Source: Stagnihabitans sp038231395
GTDB lineage: Bacteria > Pseudomonadota > Alphaproteobacteria > Rhodobacterales > Rhodobacteraceae
DNA length: 64,000 nucleotides
NCBI GenBank assembly: GCA_038231395.1
Contig: JBBRLL010000015.1
Span: forward strand, 24,276-88,275
Direction of reading: 5' to 3'
Shown: positions 26,301-34,515 of the stretch, in pieces
How positions within the stretch are numbered: the first letter of the stretch is position 1
How the letters are laid out: each line of letters starts with the position of its first letter
Translations under genes and position numbers: made by a program
Notes under the pieces: generated by a model
The model's database searches: none
What the model was told of the DNA's origin: nothing
What the model saw: only the letters and a program-made list of their open reading frames with translations

Positions 26301-26397
26301 GGCCAAGCACTCTGGCCAAAGATTCTGGCCAAACGCTTGGGCCAAACACTTGGGCCAAACACTTGGGCCAAAAAACTTGGGCCAAAAAACTTGGGCC
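26301..26397. repeat. Seven-copy 13/14-bp tandem repeat upstream of mobA
   Basis: Units on the plus strand run GGCCAAGCACTCT, GGCCAAAGATTCT, GGCCAAACGCTTG, GGCCAAACACTTG twice, then GGCCAAAAAACTTG twice. The array fills the gap between the lipoprotein stop (26403) and the mobA leader. Copies become more uniform to the right, a sign of recent expansion. Confidence 0.95.
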
Positions 26398-26402
26398 GAG
26401 GC

Positions 26403-27017
26403 TCAGTTTGTGGCGATTTTCCCGGCGGCGTCCACTGGTAAGTCACTGGCAGGCGAGTTGGCGATGTCATAGTAGACCGTCGTTACCCCAGAAAGCTTGC
26501 CAAAGTTGCGCGACAGGGCTTTGGGAAAGAAGCTGCCGCCGACGGCCTCAAACCCCGGCACCTGATGCAAAATCGTCGAGATTGACTGCGAGCAATCGGC
26601 CTTGGGGGCAGAGCCATGGGCCGCCGACACCGCAATCGCCTGATCGGCCACCGACTGGGGCACGAGGATAGTCTGTTCGATCACGTGAAAAACCGTGCTG
26701 GCCTGAAAGTCCAGATAGGTGGCAAGCACGGGCGGCGTGATGCCGTAGTGCAGGTCGTTCCGTTCCGGCGCAAGACCGTCCTTCAGTTCCCATGAACCGG
26801 CGGGGTCGTACAAAACCCGCTCACTGCCGTTGATCAGCAACGCGCTGTGCGCGCCAGCGCCGCTGCGCCCGTTGATCGAGGTGATCAGCGTGATCGATGC
26901 CGGAGGGCCGGGCGAATAGCGCGCCTTGGCCACGTCGGCGTCACTGGCAAATTTGTGATCAGCCCCGCAAGCCGCCAGAAAGGCAACCGCGACAAATGGA
27001 AAAATGCGGCTCAGCAT
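26403..27017 (-). CDS. Lipoprotein with possible permuted papain-like fold
   Basis: The 204-residue product starts MLSRIFPFVAVAFLAAC, a lipoprotein signal with lipobox LAAC (Cys 17). The mature part has GAHSALLI near residue 52 followed by VLYDPAG, and later ADCSQSIS near residue 148. A histidine early and a cysteine late is the order of circularly permuted NlpC/P60 proteins such as YiiX, so a thiol hydrolase is possible; this is inference. ATG 27017 follows AGGTGACCCT. The neighbouring small oxidase subunit lies upstream on the same strand. Confidence 0.8.
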   Translation of the reverse strand: MLSRIFPFVAVAFLAACGADHKFASDADVAKARYSPGPPASITLITSINGRSGAGAHSALLINGSERVLYDPAGSWELKDGLAPERNDLHYGITPPVLATYLDFQASTVFHVIEQTILVPQSVADQAIAVSAAHGSAPKADCSQSISTILHQVPGFEAVGGSFFPKALSRNFGKLSGVTTVYYDIANSPASDLPVDAAGKIATN

Positions 27018-27035
27018 AGGGTCACCTGATCTTTT

Positions 27036-27079
27036 GGGAAAACGGCTCCGGTGTCGGAAAAACGGGTTGCCGTTTTCCC
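27036..27079. terminator. 11-bp inverted repeat between oxidase subunit and lipoprotein genes
   Basis: GGGAAAACGGC (27036-27046) and GCCGTTTTCCC (27069-27079) are exact reverse complements separated by 22 bases, in the leader of the lipoprotein gene and 30 bases after the oxidase subunit stop. It may terminate or process the upstream transcript. There is no clear T-run. Confidence 0.45.
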
Positions 27080-27109
27080 TCATCGGCTTGGGGAGTCCAG
27101 AAGGGCTGT

Positions 27110-27244
27110 TTAAGCGTCGGCCAATGCCATGACGATCAGGATCAGGACCGCGATCACCGCACCCCAGGTCACCATCTTGATGAACCCCGCGAACATCTTT
27201 TCCTGTGCGCGGATATCCATCCTGCCCGGCTCGAATTCGCTCAT
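27110..27244 (-). CDS. aa3-type cytochrome c oxidase subunit IV (44 residues)
   Basis: The tiny frame encodes a soluble N-terminus with RMDIRAQEKMFAGFIKMV followed by one membrane helix, WGAVIAVLILIVMAL, and ends LADA. This is the pattern of the bacterial aa3 oxidase fourth subunit (COX4_pro_2). GGAGGCTGGCACC precedes ATG 27244. It is not next to other oxidase genes here, which is usual for this subunit. Confidence 0.9.
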   Translation of the reverse strand: MSEFEPGRMDIRAQEKMFAGFIKMVTWGAVIAVLILIVMALADA

Positions 27245-27732
27245 GGTGCCAGCCTCCAATGTGCCAAACGGTGAGGGGCCTTAGCCCGTTGGTTTGCCTT
27301 TACCCGATAAGTCCGGGCCTGTCACGGGGGCACGTGCGGTCAAGGCGTCAGGTGCGCCGCAGCCGGGCACCGTTTGCTGAAAGTTCGCGCGATACCCGTC
27401 CTTGACGCGCCAGACGGGTGAGGTGGCCAACACCACAGGCAGGCGCAACCATTTGATCGCAAGGGCTAAGGGGATGGCCTTAAACCCGGCCAGGTGGGTG
27501 GAGGAACGGGTCGGCTTTGGGTCGTGCTACCGCAGAGTGCGGTTTCGGTTGTCGGGTGATACAGTTCCTGAGGGCGAGTTTGCGGCACCACTTCCCGCAG
27601 AATTTGCTTTGGCATGTTTAGCAGCACATGCGGCTTCGCTTACAGCCGATATTGCCGCAGAGCGCGATTCCGTCCGCTCAACATGTCCGGTGTCAGACAG
27701 CCGTTCCGTCAGCGGTCGGGGCGGTCTGGACG
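27245..27732. other. 488-base gap without a recognised gene
   Basis: The stretch between the acyl-CoA dehydrogenase stop and the oxidase subunit leader holds no domain I recognise on either strand. A plus frame starting at ATG 27402 continues antisense into the dehydrogenase and looks like a shadow. A minus frame in the right part ends in a TAA near 27285 and could encode about 45-80 residues, but it has no convincing start. Confidence 0.6.
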
Positions 27733-29421
27733 TTACGTGGAAAGCGCCTCGGCTGTCAGGTCAAAAAGGCCAGCGGAGCCTTCGCTTGCTTCGGCAAGCC
27801 AAGCCATGTGGCGCGGCAACAGGCGCGCTACGGCAAAGCGGGCGAGGGGCAGGCGGGCCGGGTCGGTCCGCGCCGCCATCACGTGGAAATGTGCGCCCAA
27901 CACCTGCGCAAAGGCGCGCTGATAGGCCACGGCAGCGCCGCCCCGGTTCATGGCGTCTTGCGCCAAAAGCGTCGCGGTACCTTCGCGCAAAGCCTCGACC
28001 GCGTTCAGCAGGGGGGCGGCAAGGCCCGCGGGCGCAAGGGCTGCGGCCTCGGCCATTTCCTGACACAGGGCAAAGGCCATCGCCCCGCCGTCCATCATCT
28101 TGCGGCCCACAAGGTCAAGCGCCTGAATGCCATTGGTGCCCTCATAAATCGCGGTCACCCGCACGTCCCGGGCGAATTGCGCGGCCCCGGTGTCCTCGAT
28201 CACGCCCATGCCGCCGTGGACCTGAATGCCCAACTGCGCCACCTGATTGCCGGTGTCGGTGCCGTAAGCCTTGGCGATGGGCGTCAGAAAGGCCGCGCGG
28301 GCTTGCCATTGCGCCTCGCCCGTGGCCCGCCCCATGTCGATGGCCACCGCACAAGCCAGACCGATTGCGCGGGCGGCGAAGGTTTCGGCCTTCATCTCCA
28401 TCAGCATCCGGCGCACATCCGGATGGCCGATGATCCCCACCTCACCCGAGGCGGTGCGGCCCTGTTTGCGGCCCTGCGCATAGCTCAGCGCCTGTTGAAA
28501 GGCAGCTTCGGCCACCGAAACCCCCTGCATGCCGACGCCAAGCCTTGCGTTGTTCATCATGGTGAACATGGCGGTCATACCCTTGTGCGGCGCGCCGACC
28601 AGCCAGCCCGTGGCCCCCTCAAACGCCATAACGGCGGTCGGGGAGCCGTGCATGCCCAGCTTATGTTCCAGCCGGACGGCCTTTAGCGTGTTGCGGGCGC
28701 CGGGGGAACCATCCGGGTTGGGCAGGAATTTCGGCACCATGAACAGGCTGATGCCCTTGGTGCCCTCTGCCGCATCCGGCAACCGGGCCAGCACCAGATG
28801 GCAGGTATTGGCGGTAAAATCATTGTCGGCCCAGGTGATGAAAATCTTCTCTCCCGTCACCGCAAAGGAGCCATCGCCGTTGGGCACCGCGCGGCTGCGC
28901 ACGGCCCCCACATCTGACCCGGCCTGCGGTTCGGTCAGGTTCATCGTGCCGTTCCAGTCGCCAGAGATCAGCTTGGGGATATACAGCGCTTGCAGGTCTG
29001 GCGCGGCGTGATGCTCCAACGCTTCGATCTGGCCTTGGGTCATCAGCGGGTTCAGTTGCAGGGCAAGGCAGGCCGAACCCGTCATCTCGTTCACGCAGGT
29101 CGCAAGGGCAATCGGCAGCCCCAAGCCGCCAAATTCAGGCGACGCCGCCATGCCGATCCAGCCGCCCTCGGCAATCGCCCGGAAGCCTTCGGCAAAGCCG
29201 GGAGAGGTGCGCACCACGCCGTTTTCCAATATGGCGGGATGCTGATCGCCCGCCCGGTTCAAGGGCGCCAGCACGGTTTCTGACAAACGCGCCGCCTCTG
29301 ACAAGATCGCCTCAACCGTGTCTGACGTGGCATCGGCAAAGCGGGCGGTTTCAGCGACAAGGCCAAACCCCATCAGCGACAAAAGCAGGCGATAGTCGCC
29401 AAGGGGGGCTGTGTAGGGCAT
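27733..29421 (-). CDS. Acyl-CoA dehydrogenase, DmdC-like long subfamily
   Basis: The 562-residue flavoprotein is longer than short-chain acyl-CoA dehydrogenases and matches the DmdC-like group with an extra C-terminal helical domain. MNLTEPQAGSDVGAVRS near residue 157 and FITWADNDFT bind FAD and substrate, and IYEGTNGIQALDLVGRKM near residue 435 carries the usual catalytic segment. MPYTAPLGDY at 29421 is the family's normal start. A role on methylmercaptopropionyl-CoA is possible, but ordinary acyl-CoA oxidation is equally likely. It is divergent from sua5. Confidence 0.9.
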   Translation of the reverse strand: MPYTAPLGDYRLLLSLMGFGLVAETARFADATSDTVEAILSEAARLSETVLAPLNRAGDQHPAILENGVVRTSPGFAEGFRAIAEGGWIGMAASPEFGGLGLPIALATCVNEMTGSACLALQLNPLMTQGQIEALEHHAAPDLQALYIPKLISGDWNGTMNLTEPQAGSDVGAVRSRAVPNGDGSFAVTGEKIFITWADNDFTANTCHLVLARLPDAAEGTKGISLFMVPKFLPNPDGSPGARNTLKAVRLEHKLGMHGSPTAVMAFEGATGWLVGAPHKGMTAMFTMMNNARLGVGMQGVSVAEAAFQQALSYAQGRKQGRTASGEVGIIGHPDVRRMLMEMKAETFAARAIGLACAVAIDMGRATGEAQWQARAAFLTPIAKAYGTDTGNQVAQLGIQVHGGMGVIEDTGAAQFARDVRVTAIYEGTNGIQALDLVGRKMMDGGAMAFALCQEMAEAAALAPAGLAAPLLNAVEALREGTATLLAQDAMNRGGAAVAYQRAFAQVLGAHFHVMAARTDPARLPLARFAVARLLPRHMAWLAEASEGSAGLFDLTAEALST

Positions 29422-29547
29422 GGTTGCTCCGGGCCTCATCGGGGGTTAAAGGGGCGTGGCTTCACAAGGCGTGCGGCGCGGGGTAAAGCTGCGCAGGTCT
29501 ACGCTTATCCCCACCCCGGTTTCCAGCAAGAAAGACGTAGCGTCACG

Positions 29548-30624
29548 ATGGCTGCCGACGTGGAGATGACGCAAATCCTTTCGCCTGATGCGGGTGGTAT
29601 TGCGATAGCTGTTGATCTGTTGCGGCAGGGGCAGCTGGTCGCGTTCCCGACGGAGACGGTTTACGGTCTGGGCGGCGATGCGATGTCAGACCTTGCGGTG
29701 GCGCGGATCTACGAGGCCAAAGGGCGGCCCCGCATCAACCCGCTGATCGCCCATGTGGCTAATATGGCTATGGCGCGCAGGCTGGCGGAGTTTGACGCGC
29801 GGGCAGAGGCTTTGGCAGCGCGGTTCTGGCCCGGACCCCTGACGCTGGTTCTGCCCCTGCGCGATGCGGGCCTGTCACCGTTTGTCACCGCCGAACTGCC
29901 CACCGTTGCCATTCGTCTGCCTGCCCATCCGGTCGCCCGCGCCCTGATCGCGGCGTTTGGTGGACCATTGGCGGCCCCTTCGGCCAACCCGTCCGGTCGG
30001 GTGTCACCAACCCGCGCAGAACATGTGATGGAAGGCTTGTCAGGCCGGATTGCCGCAGTGATCGACGGCGGGAATTGTCCGGTGGGGGTGGAAAGCACCA
30101 TCCTTGGCGTGTTCGACCGGCTGGAATTGTTGCGCGCGGGCGGCGTGACGGCTGAGGAGATTGAGGTTTTGACCGGGCCTTTGGTCGTGTCGGGGGGGAG
30201 AGGCACAGGTATTGGCGGTCCTTTTGGCGGCTCCGATGGAGTTCCCGGTGGAGTTCCCGGGGCAGGTTCCTTTGGCCGTCGCGGTGGAGGATCCGCTGGC
30301 GGTTCCGAGGAAAGTCTTGCCCCGCGCCCCAACGCGCCGGGGCAACTGGCCAGCCACTATGCGCCGAACGCTCCGGTCCGGCTGGAGGCGTCCGACATCC
30401 GCCCGGGTGAGGTGCGCTTGGGGTTTGGGGCCGGTGTGGCCGACCTGAACCTTTCGCCTGCCGCTGATCTGGTGGAGGCGGCCGCAAACCTGTTCCACAT
30501 GCTGCGGCAGGCCGACCGGCTGGCGATGGGTCGCCCCATTGCGGTGGCACCCATCCCTGAAACCGGACTTGGCCGGGCGATCAACGACCGTCTGCGCCGG
30601 GCCGCAGCACCAAGACCGCTGTGA
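29548..30624 (+). CDS. sua5: Threonylcarbamoyl-AMP synthase Sua5
   Basis: The 358-residue protein makes threonylcarbamoyl-AMP for the t6A37 modification of tRNA. The YrdC domain shows VAFPTETVYGLGGDA near residue 33, EAKGRPRINPLIAHV, and APSANPSGRVSPT near residue 145 for ATP and threonine binding. A C-terminal Sua5 domain begins at PGQLASHYAPNAPV. Between the two, residues 223-254 are a glycine/proline/serine-rich insert encoded by eight 12-bp units. ATG 29566 is an alternative start without a spaced ribosome-binding site. Confidence 0.93.
   Translation: MAADVEMTQILSPDAGGIAIAVDLLRQGQLVAFPTETVYGLGGDAMSDLAVARIYEAKGRPRINPLIAHVANMAMARRLAEFDARAEALAARFWPGPLTLVLPLRDAGLSPFVTAELPTVAIRLPAHPVARALIAAFGGPLAAPSANPSGRVSPTRAEHVMEGLSGRIAAVIDGGNCPVGVESTILGVFDRLELLRAGGVTAEEIEVLTGPLVVSGGRGTGIGGPFGGSDGVPGGVPGAGSFGRRGGGSAGGSEESLAPRPNAPGQLASHYAPNAPVRLEASDIRPGEVRLGFGAGVADLNLSPAADLVEAAANLFHMLRQADRLAMGRPIAVAPIPETGLGRAINDRLRRAAAPRPL
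30214..30309 (+). repeat. Eight degenerate 12-bp units in the Sua5 interdomain linker
   Basis: In-frame units such as GGCGGTCCTTTT, GGCGGCTCCGAT, GGAGTTCCCGGT, GGAGTTCCCGGG and GGCGGTTCCGAG encode GGPF, GGSD, GVPG, GVPG and GGSE. The units keep strict 12-bp register, so the linker can change length without a frameshift. Confidence 0.85.
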
Positions 30625-30790
30625 TCCGTCGAATATCGGCGGGAACGGCTTGGCCCATTCCCGCGTCCGATTTGCGGCATCAGACCGTCTGAAACCAAAG
30701 CTTCACGTGCCGCTCGGGGCTGGTCCTTAACTCATTTTGCTTTATCTAAGCGCAACGTGAAAGCGGCGAACAGATACGGGAATTGAGCGA

Positions 30791-32788
30791 ATGGCCTATC
30801 TTCTGGGTGTCGACACCGGCGGCACCTATACCGATGCGGTGATTTTGGACGAGGCGGCGGATGCGGTCATCGGCAAAGCCAAGTCATTGACCACGCGCGC
30901 CGATCTGGCGCTTGGCATTGGCCGGGCGGTGGATGCGGCCTTGAACGCGGCCAAAGTGGCACCGGCGCAGATCGCCATGGTGTCGCTGTCCACGACCCTT
31001 GCCACCAATGCGCTGGTCGAAGGGCAGGGCGGTCGGGTGGCGCTGATCTTCATCGGTTTTGATTCAGATGATCTGGAACGCGGCGGATTGATCGAGGCGT
31101 TGAAGGGTGATCCCGTGGTTCGCCTGTCGGGCGGCCACAACCATGCGGGGGGCGAGGCTGCTCCCTTGGACCTTGCCGTGCTGGAAAAGGCTGTGTCCGA
31201 TTTGTCGGCTGACGTCATGGGGTTTGCCGTGGCCAGCCGGTTTGCCACCCGCAACCCCGCGCATGAGATTGCGGCGCGCGATCTGATCCGCAGGGTGTCA
31301 GGGCGTCCGGTCACCTGCTCTCACGAACTGTCGGCCAAACTGAACGGGCCGAAGCGGGCGTTGACGGCGGTGCTGAACGCCCGGCTGATCGGCATGATTG
31401 ACCGGCTGGTTGCCGCGTGCGAGCGGCATTTGCAGACGGTTGGCATCACGGCGCCCCTGATGGTGGTGCGGGGTGATGGCGCGCTCATCTCTGCCGCCAT
31501 GGTCCGCGAACGCCCGATAGAGACGATCCTGTCCGGACCCGCCGCCTCTATCGTCGGCGCGCGCTGGTTGACGGGGGCGTCGGACGCCTTGGTCAGCGAC
31601 ATTGGCGGCACCACGACCGACGTGGCCCTGCTGCGCAACGGCTTGCCAGAGATTGACCCCGAAGGTGCCCGCGTCGGTGGTCTGCGCACCATGGTCGAGG
31701 CGGTGGCCATGCGCACCTCTGGCCTTGGTGGTGACAGCGAAGTGCATCTGCTGACCACGGGTTTGTCCAGCGGGTTGCGCCTTGGGCCTCGCCGGCTGAT
31801 CCCGGTGTCGCTGCTGGCTGTTGACAATGGCCCGATGGTCCATGCCGCACTGGACCGCTGGCTGTCCAGCGACACCGCGGGTGAATTTGACGGACGGTTC
31901 ATCATCCCGATGCAAGGCCAGACCGGTGGGCTGACCCCGCGTGAGGCTAACGTGCTGGCCCGGGTTACAAAGGCGATGCCTTTGACGCAGGCCCTTACCT
32001 CGCGGCTGGAAGTGGCCGCGATGGAGCGTCTGGTGGCGCGGGGTCTGGTGATGATCGCCGGGGTGACCCCGTCGGATGCCAGCCATGTGCTGGGCGGGTT
32101 GGATGCCTGGGACAGGCTTGCCGCCGACAAGGCGCTGAAATTGCTGGCGCGGCGGCGCAATGGCAGCGGAGAGCGGATTGCCTTGGACGGGCTGGTGCTG
32201 GCGCAATCCATCGTGGATCAGTTGACCACCCAAACGGTGGAATGTCTGCTGGAAGCCGCGTTCGACGAGGATGGCGGGTTCGAGGAGGCTTCTGAAACCC
32301 TCGCCCGGCACCCGCTGACCCTTGCCGGGATGAACCGGCATCGCGGCGTGGTGGAGGTGACGTTGCGGCTGGGCGTGCCGGTGATCGGTCTTGGCGCCTC
32401 AGCCTCCAGCTATTATGGGGCGGTCGGCGAACGGCTGGGGTGTGAGATGATCCTTCCCGAACATGCAGGCGTTGCCAACGCCATCGGTGCGGTGGTTGGC
32501 CAGATCAGCCAGCGCGCCCAAGGTCTGGTCACCAGCCCGGGCGAGGGGCGCTTTACCGCGCATCTGCCGGAAGGGTTGCAGACCTTCAACACCCGCGATG
32601 CGGCGCTGGAGGCGTTGGAGGCTGCCCTTGTCACCGAAGCCAGCGCCCGTGCCCGTCAGGCCGGGGCCGAGGATTTGCGCGTCACCCCGGCCCGCGACAT
32701 CCGCGAAGCCAATGTCGAGGGCAACGCGATGTTCATCGAGGCGACCATCACCGTCACCGCCTCCGGTCGCCCGAGGGTGGCGCATTAA
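30791..32788 (+). CDS. Hydantoinase/oxoprolinase A-family protein, orphan
   Basis: The 665-residue product has the HyuA layout: GVDTGGTYTDAVI at the N-terminus, VSLSTTLATNALVEG near residue 76, and the actin-like phosphate loop VSDIGGTTTDVALL near residue 272. These enzymes hydrolyse cyclic amides or carboxylate ketones with ATP, usually with a HyuB partner. No HyuB gene is adjacent, so the partner is elsewhere or the protein acts alone. ATG 30791 is the only sensible start. The region before it (30625-30790) shows nothing recognisable. Confidence 0.88.
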   Translation: MAYLLGVDTGGTYTDAVILDEAADAVIGKAKSLTTRADLALGIGRAVDAALNAAKVAPAQIAMVSLSTTLATNALVEGQGGRVALIFIGFDSDDLERGGLIEALKGDPVVRLSGGHNHAGGEAAPLDLAVLEKAVSDLSADVMGFAVASRFATRNPAHEIAARDLIRRVSGRPVTCSHELSAKLNGPKRALTAVLNARLIGMIDRLVAACERHLQTVGITAPLMVVRGDGALISAAMVRERPIETILSGPAASIVGARWLTGASDALVSDIGGTTTDVALLRNGLPEIDPEGARVGGLRTMVEAVAMRTSGLGGDSEVHLLTTGLSSGLRLGPRRLIPVSLLAVDNGPMVHAALDRWLSSDTAGEFDGRFIIPMQGQTGGLTPREANVLARVTKAMPLTQALTSRLEVAAMERLVARGLVMIAGVTPSDASHVLGGLDAWDRLAADKALKLLARRRNGSGERIALDGLVLAQSIVDQLTTQTVECLLEAAFDEDGGFEEASETLARHPLTLAGMNRHRGVVEVTLRLGVPVIGLGASASSYYGAVGERLGCEMILPEHAGVANAIGAVVGQISQRAQGLVTSPGEGRFTAHLPEGLQTFNTRDAALEALEAALVTEASARARQAGAEDLRVTPARDIREANVEGNAMFIEATITVTASGRPRVAH

Positions 32789-32795
32789 ACCTTGA

Positions 32796-32885
32796 CAACC
32801 CAAGAACCCCTGATAACCCAAGAACCCCTGATAACCCGCGAACTCCTGAGACCCATCGAAGTCTTGAAAACCCGCGCAATGCTGT
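32796..32885. repeat. Five-copy 18-bp tandem repeat upstream of the kinase gene
   Basis: Units ACAACCCAAGAACCCCTG, ATAACCCAAGAACCCCTG, ATAACCCGCGAACTCCTG and two more diverged copies occupy the whole gap between the HyuA stop and 12 bases before the kinase ATG. The kinase leader, including its ribosome-binding region, is thus repeat-derived. Confidence 0.92.
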
Positions 32886-32897
32886 CATTCTGACGCC

Positions 32898-33473
32898 ATG
32901 ACCGCTTGCCGTCTGCACATCACCGGAGCCAGTGGAACCGGCACTTCGACGCTTGGCCGGGCGTTGGCAGACGTCTGGTCGGTGCCGTTCCATGACACGG
33001 ACGACTATTTCTGGCAGCCGACCGAACCGCCCTACACCCTTCCCCGTGCCCCCTCTGATCGTCTGGCCCTGATGGAACAGACGTTCTTGCCGCGCCGGTC
33101 CTGGGTCTTGTCGGGCAGCCTGATGCGTTGGGGTGAACCTGTGATGCCGCTGCTGGATCTGGTCATCTTTCTGCGCCTGGACCCGGTGCTGCGGTTGGAC
33201 CGTTTGCAACAGCGCGAGGCTGACCGCTACGGTCCCGCAGCCATCGCCCCCGGTGGTGCCTATCACGCTGGTCATGCGACCTTCATGACCTGGGCCGCCC
33301 GCTATGACCACGACGACCCCGCCTTCACCGGGCGCAGTCTGTCACGACACCGCGACTGGCTTGCGACCCTGCCTTGCGCGGTCCATCAATTGGACGCTGC
33401 CCAGCCCGTGGCAGACCTCGTCACAGCCGTTCGCGCCGCATGCGCCACGATATCCCCGACGATTTCGCCTTGA
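32898..33473 (+). CDS. P-loop nucleoside kinase-like protein
   Basis: The 191-residue protein has a Walker A motif, ITGASGTGTSTLG, at residues 8-20, followed by HDTDDYFW as an acidic metal or substrate motif, and VLSGSLMRWG near residue 72. It resembles adenylate-kinase-like proteins of the FlaR/topology-modulation type. The substrate is unknown. There is no signal peptide. Its leader is made of an 18-bp tandem repeat, and it lies 35 bases before the tRNA gene on the same strand. Confidence 0.82.
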   Translation: MTACRLHITGASGTGTSTLGRALADVWSVPFHDTDDYFWQPTEPPYTLPRAPSDRLALMEQTFLPRRSWVLSGSLMRWGEPVMPLLDLVIFLRLDPVLRLDRLQQREADRYGPAAIAPGGAYHAGHATFMTWAARYDHDDPAFTGRSLSRHRDWLATLPCAVHQLDAAQPVADLVTAVRAACATISPTISP

Positions 33474-33508
33474 CGCCTCTGGTGACGTCCAGTACCTCCG
33501 CCCCCAAT

Positions 33509-33585
33509 GGCTAGGTAGCTCAGTTGGTTAGAGCATGCGACTCATAATCGCAGGGTCGAGGGTTCGAGTCCCTCCCTCGCCACCA
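33509..33585 (+). tRNA. tRNA-Met (CAT), elongator type
   Basis: A full 77-base cloverleaf can be folded. The D stem is GCTC/GAGC and the anticodon stem TGCGA/TCGCA with CAT at 33543-33545. The T stem is GAGGG/CCCTC with a TTCGAGT loop, and CCA is encoded at 33583-33585. The acceptor GGCTAGG/CCTCGCC pairs except T33512 against C33578 (positions 4 and 69). The first base pair is intact, unlike in an initiator, so it is elongator Met; an Ile tRNA needing lysidine at CAT cannot be excluded. Confidence 0.95.
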
Positions 33586-33630
33586 CTTCCCGATCCAATG
33601 TCGTCAACATGGCATCCGGGAAATCTTTGT

Positions 33631-33831
33631 TTACAAGGGTTTTGGGGAAATCCTCTGTCCGATGCGGATTTGCCGCGTCCACCATTGGCCCTGTGGTTTG
33701 GCGGGATCATGGGGGGGCAACGTCCAGACAGGCGGAAAAGCGACACCGCCACTGCGCTGGTAAGCGATGTATCGATTCGAGGTTTGAAGCTCATATAAAC
33801 GCCCAACAGGGCTTTCAACTTTGATGGTCAT
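33631..33831 (-). CDS. Possible small hypothetical protein downstream of the tRNA
   Basis: A 66-residue frame begins MTIKVESPVGRLYELQTSN and is rich in Trp, Pro and Gln at its end. It has no recognised domain and only a weak GGGCGGGTC site before ATG 33831. It occupies most of the 337-base stretch between the tRNA and the DUF3309 gene, which otherwise contains nothing I can name. It could be a chance frame or a remnant. Confidence 0.25.
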   Translation of the reverse strand: MTIKVESPVGRLYELQTSNRYIAYQRSGGVAFPPVWTLPPHDPAKPQGQWWTRQIRIGQRISPKPL

Positions 33832-33922
33832 TTTGACCCGCCCCGCTGCCGTTCGTCGTTGTCAAACTGGCGGCGTAGGCGGTTGAAACGCAATAGAACT
33901 CGCGCCGATCCGGCCGAATCCT

Positions 33923-34087
33923 TTACAGACGCCCGGTCAGAACCAGCACGACGATGATGATCAGGAGGATGCCGACAACCCCGACGCCGCTGTGGCCAAA
34001 ACCGTAGCCATAGCCGCCGACGTAACCGCTGAAACCACCCAGAAGGGCTATGACAAGAATGATGATGAGGATTGTGCCGAGCGACAT
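33923..34087 (-). CDS. DUF3309 small membrane protein
   Basis: The 54-residue protein has two hydrophobic stretches, TILIIILVIALLGG and VGVVGILLIIIVVLVL, joined by a glycine-tyrosine-rich turn (GYVGGYGYGFGHSG). This is the pattern of DUF3309, a stress-associated membrane peptide family of unknown role. AAAAGGAAC lies before ATG 34087. It sits 85 bases downstream of the CsbD gene on the same strand. Confidence 0.88.
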   Translation of the reverse strand: MSLGTILIIILVIALLGGFSGYVGGYGYGFGHSGVGVVGILLIIIVVLVLTGRL

Positions 34088-34172
34088 GGTGGAGCGTTCC
34101 TTTTAGCAAATAGATATGAGGGTTCTGGTCATCTTTGGCCTGCTTCGGCGGGCCCAGTTCTGACTTAGTCCG

Positions 34173-34361
34173 TTAACGCCCGGGGGCAGACTTGCCCTTC
34201 AGCGCGTCGATCATGCCGCCAACGGCGTTCTGAACACGACCGTCGGTCTGCTCGGCCTTGCCATCAGCTTGCAGCTTGGCGTCGCCTGCAACTTTGCCGA
34301 CAACCTCTTTTATCTTGCCTTCAACTTGCTTCGCCGATCCGGCGACACGATTCTTGTCCAT
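34173..34361 (-). CDS. CsbD family stress protein
   Basis: The 62-residue hydrophilic protein begins MDKNRVAGSAKQVEGKIKEV and continues GKVAGDAKLQADGKAEQTDG, the typical CsbD sequence. CsbD proteins are induced by general stress; biochemical function is unknown. It is divergent from the Mla operon across 154 bases that hold Fnr-type box A, and probably shares a transcript with DUF3309. Confidence 0.93.
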   Translation of the reverse strand: MDKNRVAGSAKQVEGKIKEVVGKVAGDAKLQADGKAEQTDGRVQNAVGGMIDALKGKSAPGR

Positions 34362-34438
34362 GTCAGGGTCTCCGTCTGCAGCCAGATTGCGGGATCGCAG
34401 CGGCGCGTCATTGCAAATGACTACAAAATCCTGTTGGC

Positions 34439-34457
34439 TGCACTGATACGCATCAGT
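34439..34457. promoter_or_regulatory. Fnr-type box A
   Basis: TGCACTGATACGCATCAGT contains a perfect 16-bp palindrome, ACTGAT-N4-ATCAGT. It lies 78 bases from the csbD start and 59 from the mlaE start, in position to act on both. It matches boxes B and C near the Crp/Fnr gene. Confidence 0.6.
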
Positions 34458-34515
34458 CCGACGCTCTGCCGGTTAACCTAAGTTCTTCCGGAATGATCGG
34501 CTAAAAAAGGACGCC

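Noticed and set aside
26301..26397. The 13/14-bp array as a CRISPR
   Set aside because: Units are directly adjacent with no spacers and are too short; no cas genes are nearby.
27402..28433. A 343-codon plus-strand frame entering the acyl-CoA dehydrogenase region
   Set aside because: Two thirds of it is antisense to conserved dehydrogenase sequence and the composition is Arg/Pro-rich shadow. The first third has no domain.
33586..33922. An integrated element behind the tRNA-Met gene
   Set aside because: No integrase, no repeated tRNA 3' end and no phage-like gene is seen nearby, so an attachment site is not supported.
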